The notes under the pieces: generated by a model
The model's database searches: none
What the model was told of the DNA's origin: nothing
What the model saw: the letters and a program-made list of their open reading frames with translations, nothing else
Origin: an uncultured Flavobacteriaceae bacterium
Lineage (GTDB): Bacteria; Bacteroidota; Bacteroidia; Flavobacteriales; Flavobacteriaceae
Reading direction: 5' to 3'
NCBI GenBank assembly: GCA_947500585.1
Contig: CANMSN010000009.1
Coordinates: 1 to 64,000, forward strand
DNA: 64,000 nucleotides
Translations under genes and position numbers: made by a program
Shown: positions 1 to 7,597 of the stretch, piece after piece
Layout of the letters: every line of letters starts with the position of its first letter
Numbering within the stretch: position 1 is the stretch's first letter

Positions 1-83
1 ATTCAGTACTTTAATTTACTAAATATTCTGCTTTTTTCTTCAATAAAAACTAAACTTTTTACGTCGAACTCACGTTAGCATAC

Positions 84-91
84 TATTTTTG
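84..91 (+). promoter_or_regulatory. -7 promoter box (TATTTTTG) for the DUF4251 lipoprotein gene
   Basis: TATTTTTG matches the Bacteroidota -7 consensus TAnnTTTG exactly and lies about 50 nt before the GTG start at 142. No convincing -33 TTG is visible at the usual spacing, so this is a moderate call. Confidence 0.45.
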
Positions 92-141
92 GAATAACAA
101 AAAGGGTTTTGTATTTTTAAGGGAGTATAATTATAAAAAAG

Positions 142-705
142 GTGAAACAGGTTTATTGCATTCTTATTTTAGTGTTTTTGTCTGTGCTCTCATGTGTATC
201 ATCAAAATCTACAGCATCAACAGAACAAATTGAAGACTTAACTGATTTAATTGATAGTAAAAAGTTTAGCATTGAATCTGATTGGGCTTACCCGCAAGTT
301 ACTAATACTATGCAACAAGTCCTTAATTCTGTATTATTCCAACCAGGAAATAATGCTGGCGCTATTAATTTAATAGGTAACCCTAATTTTTTAACGATAT
401 CTGGCGATAGTATTTCATCCTATTTACCTTATTATGGTGAACGACAAATGCAAGTACAATATGGTGGTGGCGATTCTGCAATACAATTTAATGGTCTTAT
501 GGAAGATTATAAAACTACTAGAAATAAAAATGATAGTTATACCATATCATTTAAATCAAAAAGTAAATCGGAGGGTTTTAATACATCTATAGTTATATTT
601 CCAAACTTAAGGAGTGAAATCATAGTAAATGGAAATTCCCGTTTTGCTATCCGATATTCTGGGACTGTTAAAAATATAGCTTCAGAAAACACATTGCTTG
701 AATAA
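142..705 (+). CDS. DUF4251 domain lipoprotein
   Basis: A 187-residue predicted lipoprotein of unknown function. The start is GTG. The N-terminus has a short hydrophobic signal followed by a lipobox ending at the Cys of VLSC (about residue 18), so it should be lipidated and face the periplasm or outer membrane. The body from about residue 40 resembles the DUF4251 family: a segment with LIGNPNFLTISGDSISSYLP, then PYYGERQMQVQYGGG, then beta-rich sequence to the C-terminus. It stands alone on the plus strand, with its own -7 box upstream and a gap of about 330 nt behind. The family assignment is from sequence resemblance and the biochemical role is unknown. Confidence 0.75.
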   Translation: MKQVYCILILVFLSVLSCVSSKSTASTEQIEDLTDLIDSKKFSIESDWAYPQVTNTMQQVLNSVLFQPGNNAGAINLIGNPNFLTISGDSISSYLPYYGERQMQVQYGGGDSAIQFNGLMEDYKTTRNKNDSYTISFKSKSKSEGFNTSIVIFPNLRSEIIVNGNSRFAIRYSGTVKNIASENTLLE

Positions 706-1031
706 TAGCTGTTATTCACATAAATACAGAAAAGGCTTTATACTTGAAATTTCCAGTTTTTTGGTTACTATTTAAAGGCCAATACTATGACCGTTTGGAT
801 AGTACGTAGCTTTAATTCCATTTAAAACAATGAAAATCAGTGTTTTACAAAATAATCAAAGTGAATGAATACCCTGTGTCTTACTCCATACTAGAATTTA
901 AATCTGGGTTAAATACATTAAATTTTAGTGCTTTTCATCTATTCATCGGGTAAATTTAGGGTTCAAACGATTTTATTTCTGCGAAACAGCATCTGTTGCT
1001 TAGTTTTGACCTGATTAAAAAAATAACCCAA
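706..1031. other. Intergenic gap, no gene seen
   Basis: This stretch of 326 nt between two plus-strand genes holds no convincing reading frame or hairpin terminator. The only recognised element is a TAGTTTTG box at 1001-1008 close to the downstream gene. Confidence 0.5.
1001..1008 (+). promoter_or_regulatory. -7 promoter box (TAGTTTTG) deciding the start of the dioxygenase-like gene
   Basis: TAGTTTTG is a perfect TAnnTTTG match 23 nt before the ATG at 1032. The longer reading frame would start with TTG at 996, upstream of this box, which argues that the true start is the ATG at 1032. Confidence 0.5.
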
Positions 1032-1658
1032 ATGAAAAATTTAATTATCCTACTGTTATTAATCTCTACATTAAGTCTTAATACTAACACTATTGATGCT
1101 CAAGATTATGCTTCTAATACTGATGAAGTAATAGAAAACTATAAAAAGCGTAGTCCTGTATATGATTATACAGAAACAAATTTAAATAATACCGATACTA
1201 TTCCAGATTTTGATTCAAAACAAAATAAATTAAAAATTTCAGGAATCATATATCAAAGTGATGGTGTTACTCCAGCAAAGGACGTTATATTATATTTTTC
1301 ACAGCCAGATGAAAATGGTGATTATCAAATGCGTAAAGATGAATTTCGCAAAAGATATGTACATCACCAAGGTTGGGTAAAAACAGATACAGATGGTCGT
1401 TATACAATATATACATTCATGCCTGGGAAATATATTCGTTCAAAAGATCTTAAAAAAATACACCGTATTATAAAAGAGCCAGGGAAAGCTGAATATGAGA
1501 TTGCACCTTTCTTTTTTAATGATGACCCAGTAATACCAGACTTAACATTAGCATGTAGAGCAAAAGCAGTAAGAAGTATGTTAAGAATAGAGAAAGAGGG
1601 TAATATGTTGGTAGCAACAAAAGATATTAAACTTAATAAGGACATTAAGAACTTATAG
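1032..1658 (+). CDS. Secreted intradiol ring-cleavage dioxygenase-like protein
   Basis: A 208-residue exported protein. The chosen ATG gives a clean signal peptide (MKNLIILLLLISTLSL, cleavage likely near DAQ), whereas the longer frame begins inside a promoter box. From about residue 70 it follows the intradiol dioxygenase pattern: GVTPAKDVILYFSQPDENG, then GWVKTDTDGRYTIYTFMPG, then IHRIIKEPGKAEYE and FFFNDDP. Catalytic members bind ferric iron through two Tyr and an HIH motif. Here the HIH position reads KIH, so one iron ligand appears to be missing and activity is doubtful. A hairpin terminator follows. It could be a degenerate enzyme or a binding protein built on this fold. Confidence 0.6.
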   Translation: MKNLIILLLLISTLSLNTNTIDAQDYASNTDEVIENYKKRSPVYDYTETNLNNTDTIPDFDSKQNKLKISGIIYQSDGVTPAKDVILYFSQPDENGDYQMRKDEFRKRYVHHQGWVKTDTDGRYTIYTFMPGKYIRSKDLKKIHRIIKEPGKAEYEIAPFFFNDDPVIPDLTLACRAKAVRSMLRIEKEGNMLVATKDIKLNKDIKNL

Positions 1659-1683
1659 AATATTATTATTAGATTATAGCTTT

Positions 1684-1718
1684 AAAAAAGGATTACTAAA
1701 AAATGGTAATCCTTTTTT
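1684..1718. terminator. Bidirectional intrinsic terminator
   Basis: The arms AAAAAAGGATTAC and GTAATCCTTTTTT flank a short A-rich loop, giving a hairpin with a T tract on either strand. It lies between the plus-strand dioxygenase-like gene and the minus-strand ppsA, which converge here, and can serve both. Confidence 0.8.
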
Positions 1719-1767
1719 ATTTTATTCAAATTAAGGCTTCTCTAAAGTCTATCTACTTTTAAACAAT

Positions 1768-4200
1768 CTATAACAATTCAACTTCACTAATAACTTTTAA
1801 GGTTTTTAATACAGAGTCTGGAGTTACAGATATTGTGTTTATACCTTCTTTTACTAAAAACTCAGAGAAATCTGGAAAATCTGAAGGTCCTTGTCCGCAA
1901 ATACCAACTTTGGTATTATGCTTTTTAGCAACTTTTATTAAGTTTCGTATCATAATTTTTACAGCTTCATTACGCTCATCATATAAATGCGCTACTAAAC
2001 TAGAATCTCTATCTAACCCTAGAGTTAATTGAGTTAGATCGTTAGAACCTATAGAAAATCCATCAATCATTGGTGCAAATTTTTCAGCTAATATAACATT
2101 GGAAGGTATTTCTGCCATGAGATATATTTCCAAGCCTTTTTCGCCTCTTTTTAAACCGTTACTTTCCATAATTTCTAAAACTTGTTCTAATTCCCATGGT
2201 GTTCTACAAAAAGGCACCATGATAGTTGTATTTTCTAAACCATACTCGTCTCTTACTTTTTTTAGAGCTTTACATTCTAAAACAAAGGCAGCTTTAAAGG
2301 CTTCAGAATAATATCTTGAAGCACCTCTCCAACCTATCATTGGGTTTTCCTCATTAGGTTCAAAATACTTTCCTCCAAGAAGATTAAAATATTCATTAGA
2401 TTTAAAATCAGAAAGTCTAGTAATAACTCTATTTGGGTAAAAAGCAGCCGCAATTTTCGCAATACCTTGGGCCAATTTATTTATAAAAAATGCTTCTTCA
2501 TTATCATATCCTCTTATTATTCTTTTTATGGCTAATGATAGTTCTTCATCTCCCAATTCACGATGTTGTAAAAGTGCCAGTGGGTGTACTTTAATATAAT
2601 TGTTAATAATAAACTCTTCTCTTGCCAAACCTACACCAGCATTAGGTATTTTTCGATATTGAAAAGCCAATTCTGGAGACCCAATATTCATCATAATTGG
2701 AGTTTTTGTTTTAGGAAATTCGCTAAATGGAGTTTCGTGTAGCTTAAAGTTTATTGCACCATTATAAACTTTCCCAACACTTCCTTCGGCGCACGAAACC
2801 GATATTTCCTGTTCATTTTCTAAAATAGTACTCGCGTTTACACCTCCTACAATACAAGGAACACCAATTTCTCTAGCTACTATAGCTGCATGACATGTTC
2901 TGCCTCCTTTTTCTGTAATGATGGCTGCAGCTTTTTTCATGAGAGGTTCCCAATCTGGATCTGTCATTTCCGTTACTAAAACTTCTCCTTCTTTAAAATC
3001 AATTTCATCAGCACTTCCATCTCTACCATCTAAAGTAAAAATACGTCTTACTTTGCCTGTCCCTATTTTGTCGCCAACCGCTATACCTTCTAATATAAGT
3101 TTATCTGCAAGGGTATCGGCATCTTCAATTTCATATTCTTTAATTGATTCTGATTGCTCTTGCGAATGAATAGTTTCAGGTCTTGCCTGTACAATATATA
3201 ATTCGTTGCTTAAACCATCAATAGCCCATTCTATATCCATTGGGCACCAGGTTCCTCTTTTAGCACTGTAATAATCTTCAATTTTTTGTACCCATTCTGC
3301 TAACTGTATAATTTGCTCATCTTTTAAGCAAAACGTCCGTTGAAGGGGTTTATCAACAGGAACTTGTTTTACAGTTTCAAACGGTTTATTACCGTAAACC
3401 ATTTTATGAGTTTTGTCACCAAGTTTTTTATCTATTATGGCGTTGAACCCCTTTTTCAAAGTTGGTTTAAAAACTAAAAATTCATCAGGTGAAATTTCTC
3501 CCCCAACCACTAATTCTCCTAAACCGTAAGCACCGTTAATTAAAACAATATCCTTAAAACCGCTTTCAGTATCTAAAGAAAATGCGACTCCAGAAGAACC
3601 AAGATCTGATCTTACCATTTTTTGAATACAAACCGATAATTTTACAGTAAAATGATCGTACCCTCTAGAAGACCTGTAAGATATGGCTCTGTCTGTATAC
3701 AGAGAGGCAAAACAACTTCTTATAGCTGTTAATAGCATTTCTCCACCTCTAATATTTAAATAGGTGGATTGCTGACCTGCAAATGAAGCGTCTGGTAAAT
3801 CTTCAGCGGTTGCAGATGATCTTACGGCTATATCTGTAGCTTCTTGTCCATAATCTTCAGATAAATCGTAATAAGAATTTAGTATAGCTTTTTCTAGAGA
3901 AACTGGAAATTTACCATTAGATATTAGTTTTCGTATTTGTGAGCCCGTTTTACGAAGTTCAATAATATCAGTAACATCTTTACCCTCTAAAGCGTCTGAG
4001 ATTTTTTCTTTTAATTTGTTTTCTTTAATGAATTCGTCAAATGCATCTACTGTAACGGCAAAACCATTTGGAACTTTAATGTTTTGGGCCGTTAGATTTT
4101 TAATCATTTCGCCTAATGATGCACTTTTACCTCCAACTTTTGGGATGTCTTCAATGCCTAATTCGTTTAAATACTGAATAAATTTTTTTGTTTTTGTCAT
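1768..4200 (-). CDS. ppsA: Phosphoenolpyruvate synthase
   Basis: An 810-residue cytosolic enzyme that makes phosphoenolpyruvate from pyruvate and ATP (products AMP and phosphate), the entry step of gluconeogenesis from pyruvate. The order is a pyruvate-phosphate dikinase ATP-binding domain (GGKSASLGEM near residue 23, RSSATAEDLPDASFAGQQ near 125), then the swivelling phosphohistidine domain with GGRTCHAAIVAREIG (catalytic His about residue 434), then the PEP-binding TIM barrel ending in GICGQGPSD with the conserved Cys (about residue 768). Length is normal for the family. The gene stands alone. A 22-bp LacI-type palindrome lies 22 nt upstream of its start, suggesting control by a carbon-source repressor. 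Confidence 0.93.
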   Translation of the reverse strand: MTKTKKFIQYLNELGIEDIPKVGGKSASLGEMIKNLTAQNIKVPNGFAVTVDAFDEFIKENKLKEKISDALEGKDVTDIIELRKTGSQIRKLISNGKFPVSLEKAILNSYYDLSEDYGQEATDIAVRSSATAEDLPDASFAGQQSTYLNIRGGEMLLTAIRSCFASLYTDRAISYRSSRGYDHFTVKLSVCIQKMVRSDLGSSGVAFSLDTESGFKDIVLINGAYGLGELVVGGEISPDEFLVFKPTLKKGFNAIIDKKLGDKTHKMVYGNKPFETVKQVPVDKPLQRTFCLKDEQIIQLAEWVQKIEDYYSAKRGTWCPMDIEWAIDGLSNELYIVQARPETIHSQEQSESIKEYEIEDADTLADKLILEGIAVGDKIGTGKVRRIFTLDGRDGSADEIDFKEGEVLVTEMTDPDWEPLMKKAAAIITEKGGRTCHAAIVAREIGVPCIVGGVNASTILENEQEISVSCAEGSVGKVYNGAINFKLHETPFSEFPKTKTPIMMNIGSPELAFQYRKIPNAGVGLAREEFIINNYIKVHPLALLQHRELGDEELSLAIKRIIRGYDNEEAFFINKLAQGIAKIAAAFYPNRVITRLSDFKSNEYFNLLGGKYFEPNEENPMIGWRGASRYYSEAFKAAFVLECKALKKVRDEYGLENTTIMVPFCRTPWELEQVLEIMESNGLKRGEKGLEIYLMAEIPSNVILAEKFAPMIDGFSIGSNDLTQLTLGLDRDSSLVAHLYDERNEAVKIMIRNLIKVAKKHNTKVGICGQGPSDFPDFSEFLVKEGINTISVTPDSVLKTLKVISEVELL

Positions 4201-4222
4201 AACTTGAGAATAGAATATTGAT

Positions 4223-4244
4223 TTTACGCAAACGTTTTCGTAAA
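4223..4244. promoter_or_regulatory. LacI-type operator-like palindrome upstream of ppsA
   Basis: A 22-bp inverted repeat centred on AACGTT with arms TTTACG and CGTAAA; the core reads TTACGCAAACGTTTTCGTAA, with one pair broken. It sits 22 nt before the ppsA start codon. The AACGTT-centred form is typical of LacI-family operators. A perfect version occurs at 55943-55964. Confidence 0.55.
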
Positions 4245-4538
4245 GTTCGAAAAAAAATACAAAAACAAAAATTTTTTGAATATTTTTAGGAGTAATTTAA
4301 TTTTTGTTGAATTTTTATTATGAATACATGATTTTTTATGATTAAAATGTAATATTCATAATCTAAAAATTTTGTTATTTTTTAATAATTATTGTAGGCT
4401 ATTTGAGAAGATTTTCTGAGGCAATTTTAATGGGCAAATATCCATGTGATATTTTATTCAATGAAGAGATTATAGGAGGGAAGCATACTATAATATGTAA
4501 TGGATAATTAGTTTCAAAGATAATTGACATGCAAACAG

Positions 4539-4557
4539 CTATCCAAATTTTGGATAG
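4539..4557. repeat. Perfect palindrome CTATCCAAATTTTGGATAG
   Basis: Nine-nucleotide arms flank a single central T. It lies about 150 nt upstream of the LRR gene and could be an operator or a small structural element. No second copy was noticed in the window. Confidence 0.4.
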
Positions 4558-4705
4558 GATTGAAATAAAACAACAAATAATTTAAGCACATATTAAATCA
4601 ACCTCTACGTATATTGATTAAAGTCCTTTAAAAAAAGATTCCCTGTTTCCTTTCATGTTGGGTACATCTACCTTGGCACATTATTTAACCCAAAACCCAA
4701 TAAAC

Positions 4706-7423
4706 ATGAAAAAACAATTACTTATTTTATTGCTATTTTGTAGCATTAATTTTATTAACTCTCAAAATGTAAACATACCAGATGCTAATTTTAAAGCCTA
4801 CTTGGTCGGAAATTCCAGCATCAATACCAATGGAGATACTGAAATTCAAGTAAGTGAAGCTAATGCTTTTTCGGGAGCTATAAATTGTACAAATCAAAAC
4901 ATATCTGACTTAACAGGTATAGAAGCTTTTACAAATTTAACAGATCTTCGATGTGCACTTAATAATTTAACCGTATTAGACGTAAGTCAAAATACAGTGT
5001 TAACTATATTATCGGCTAATGCAAACAACCTTACAACGCTAGATGTAAGTCAAAACCCCAATTTAGCTGAATTGTTTTGTTCTCAAAGTAGTAATTTGAG
5101 TACTTTGGATGTAAGCCAAAATACTAATTTAAAAGAACTTGATATTAGTGAGACAAACATTAGTTCAATAGATGTATCACAAAACACAAACTTAGAACTG
5201 CTAAACATCAATTCTAATTTCACAGCACTTGATATAAGTAATAATACAGCACTTAAAGAATTAAATTTAGCTTTTAGTAATGTAACAAGCTTAGACCTAA
5301 CCAATAACACAGCATTAGAAGTATTATTTATTTTTCAGTCTAATATTTCTGCATTAGATTTAAGTCAAAATATAAGTTTAAACACTCTTCAATGTCAGCA
5401 AGCAACTAATTTAACAGAACTAAATTTAAAGAATCTGACTTCAAGCATGCTAACAAATTTTTCTGCAATTAATTGTCCAAATCTTACGTGTATTCAAGTA
5501 GATGACATTGCTGATGCTACTGCCAACTGGACAGATATAGATGCTACTGCTAGTTTTAGTACCAACTGTAACCCATTAGCAATTGGCGACAGCTTTGTCG
5601 ATAATTTTATAACTTATGAAATTACATCGCTTACGCCTAATGAAGTTAAGACTATTGACTACAGTACAACTGGAAGCACAATGATTAATATACCAGTCTC
5701 AGTTACCAATAACGCTGTAGCCTTTGATGTTACTACTATTGGTATGGCAGCTTTTCTTCAAAAGGGATTGACTAGTGTTCAAATTCCTAGTAGTGTAACT
5801 AGTATTGAATCTGCTGCTTTTTTTGGTAATACGAATTTAACAAGCTTAACATTACAAGATGGAATTGTGAGTATTGGAAACAATGCTTTTAATGATTGTG
5901 ATTTAACAACTATAACTATTCCTAGTACAGTTACTAATATTGGAGATTCTGCTTTTAACAGCAATAATCAATTAACTTGTATAGTATCTGAAGCTACAAC
6001 ACCACCTACAGTTACTACGGGTTCTAGTGATTCTTTTGGTACAAACCGAAGCAATATCGATTTATCCATACCATCTGGTACAGCAAGTGCATATACATCG
6101 GCAGGATGGACTGGTTTTAATACAGTTGCAGAAGGACTTACAGGTACTTTTGTAATCAACAATATAACATACCAAATCAATCCTACACCAAATAATGAAG
6201 TTAGTGTAACCGATTATAGCGTTGCAGGCGGAACCTCAGTAAATATACCAACTACTGTTAATAGTGGTTGTACAGAATTTAGTGTTGTTACTATTGCAGC
6301 TAATGCATTTATGAGTAAAAATATAGCATCAGTTGTGTTTCCAAACAACCTTGTTTCTATAGAAGATAATGCTTTTAATAATAATGATTTAACTACTGTT
6401 AATTTACCAAACGGCGTAACGAGTATTGGTGATAATGCATTTTTTCGTAATGATATAGCCTCACTTAATATCCCTGGTAGTGTTTTAACAATTGGTGAAG
6501 GAGCTTTTAGAAGTAATGATTTAACAGCTATTATTATTCCTGATGGTGTAACTAATATCGGTTTTATGGCTTTCGCACAAAACCTAGCAACAGCTATAAT
6601 TATTCCAGATAGTGTAACGTCTATTGGAGGTTTTGCATTTTGGCAAAATAGTATTACAGACTTATCAAACGTGACACTACCAAATGGAACAACTAATATA
6701 CCCGATGGTTTCTTATATGAAAATTCTATAAACAATCTTACCATTCCTAATGGCATCACGAGTATTGGTGAATGGACTTTTGCTGAAAACGGTATAACTA
6801 GCCTTACGCTACCTGCTAGTTTAATCCATATTGGCGAAATAGCTTTTGAGCAAAATCAGTTAACTAATGTAATGATACCTAATGGTGTATTAACTATTAG
6901 CGAAAGAGCCTTTAGATATAACCAACTTACAACTATTGTTATTCCTGGTAGCGTTACAACTATTGGAGATCGTGCATTTCTTGATAACCCTTTAACCGAT
7001 GTTTATGCGCAAGCAACTACACCACCTACAATAACTACTGGAGGAATAACAGATACTTTTAGTACTAACAGAGGTGCAATACATTTACATATACCATCTG
7101 GTACTTTGGATACATACGTTACAAATCCAAATGCTGGAGCTGATTGGTCAGGTTTTAATCCCGTAACAGAAGATGCATCTTTAAGTACTTCTAATTTTGA
7201 ATTAGAGCATGGTATTAAAGTAATTACCAATAGAGATGAATTAAAAATAATCTCATCAAGAAGCGCAACACTCAAAAATGTTTACATTTACGATATAACT
7301 GGTAAAAAAGTGAAACAGAACAGCGATGAAATTATCATACCAATAAACGATTTATCTAGCGGTATTTACATTTTAAAACTAACTTTTGAAGAAGGAACAC
7401 TTGTAAAAAAGTTTGCGAAGTAA
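4706..7423 (+). CDS. Leucine-rich-repeat surface protein with T9SS sorting domain
   Basis: A 905-residue secreted protein. The ATG at 4706 opens directly on a signal peptide (MKKQLLILLLFCSINFINSQ); the longer frame adds 17 non-signal residues and was rejected. Residues about 45-280 hold short leucine-rich repeats of the form LDVSQNTxLxxL. From about 300 to 815 come BspA-type repeats (VTSIGDNAF, IPxSVTxIG), interrupted by linkers such as ATTPPTVTTG followed by SxDSFGTNR and IPSGT; this linker occurs twice. The last 75 residues form a type A T9SS C-terminal sorting domain: VYIYDITGKKVKQ, then LSSGIYILKLTFEEGTLVKKFAK-like sequence to the end. Predicted to be exported by T9SS and anchored at or released from the surface, probably for adhesion. 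The ligand is unknown. Confidence 0.88.
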   Translation: MKKQLLILLLFCSINFINSQNVNIPDANFKAYLVGNSSINTNGDTEIQVSEANAFSGAINCTNQNISDLTGIEAFTNLTDLRCALNNLTVLDVSQNTVLTILSANANNLTTLDVSQNPNLAELFCSQSSNLSTLDVSQNTNLKELDISETNISSIDVSQNTNLELLNINSNFTALDISNNTALKELNLAFSNVTSLDLTNNTALEVLFIFQSNISALDLSQNISLNTLQCQQATNLTELNLKNLTSSMLTNFSAINCPNLTCIQVDDIADATANWTDIDATASFSTNCNPLAIGDSFVDNFITYEITSLTPNEVKTIDYSTTGSTMINIPVSVTNNAVAFDVTTIGMAAFLQKGLTSVQIPSSVTSIESAAFFGNTNLTSLTLQDGIVSIGNNAFNDCDLTTITIPSTVTNIGDSAFNSNNQLTCIVSEATTPPTVTTGSSDSFGTNRSNIDLSIPSGTASAYTSAGWTGFNTVAEGLTGTFVINNITYQINPTPNNEVSVTDYSVAGGTSVNIPTTVNSGCTEFSVVTIAANAFMSKNIASVVFPNNLVSIEDNAFNNNDLTTVNLPNGVTSIGDNAFFRNDIASLNIPGSVLTIGEGAFRSNDLTAIIIPDGVTNIGFMAFAQNLATAIIIPDSVTSIGGFAFWQNSITDLSNVTLPNGTTNIPDGFLYENSINNLTIPNGITSIGEWTFAENGITSLTLPASLIHIGEIAFEQNQLTNVMIPNGVLTISERAFRYNQLTTIVIPGSVTTIGDRAFLDNPLTDVYAQATTPPTITTGGITDTFSTNRGAIHLHIPSGTLDTYVTNPNAGADWSGFNPVTEDASLSTSNFELEHGIKVITNRDELKIISSRSATLKNVYIYDITGKKVKQNSDEIIIPINDLSSGIYILKLTFEEGTLVKKFAK

Positions 7424-7476
7424 AAAACTCTTGATATATTTAATTGTTTATTAAATAGATTTCTATTTCATTTTTT

Positions 7477-7518
7477 AATAACCTTAAGTGTTTTAAATAA
7501 ATCGCTTAAGGTTATTTT
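7477..7518 (+). terminator. Intrinsic terminator after the LRR gene
   Basis: A 12-bp stem (AATAACCTTAAG pairing with CTTAAGGTTATT) around an AT-rich loop, followed by a T-rich stretch, lies about 50 nt after the LRR stop codon. Confidence 0.6.
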
Positions 7519-7597
7519 ATAATACAGTATTTAGCCTCTGTTAAAGAAAAGCTAAAAATTATATTGTTAATTAGCGCTGAGTAATTCTATTTTTAAT

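Larger units (their letters stand above)
4201..4705. other. Long divergent intergenic region between ppsA and the LRR gene
   Basis: These 505 nt hold no credible gene. Two palindromes are present (4223-4244 and 4539-4557), plus a weak TACCTTGG box at 4669-4676, one mismatch from TAnnTTTG, before the downstream ATG. The rest is AT-rich with no further structure that I can support. Confidence 0.55.

Noticed and set aside
4473-4500. Strong Shine-Dalgarno-like AGGAGGG followed by an ATG
   Set aside because: The ATG at 4495 is followed directly by TAA, so no protein can be made.
6214-6759. Long minus-strand reading frame inside the LRR gene
   Set aside because: It is an antisense shadow of the repetitive BspA-type repeats; no signal, motif or promoter supports it, and the plus-strand protein is clearly real.
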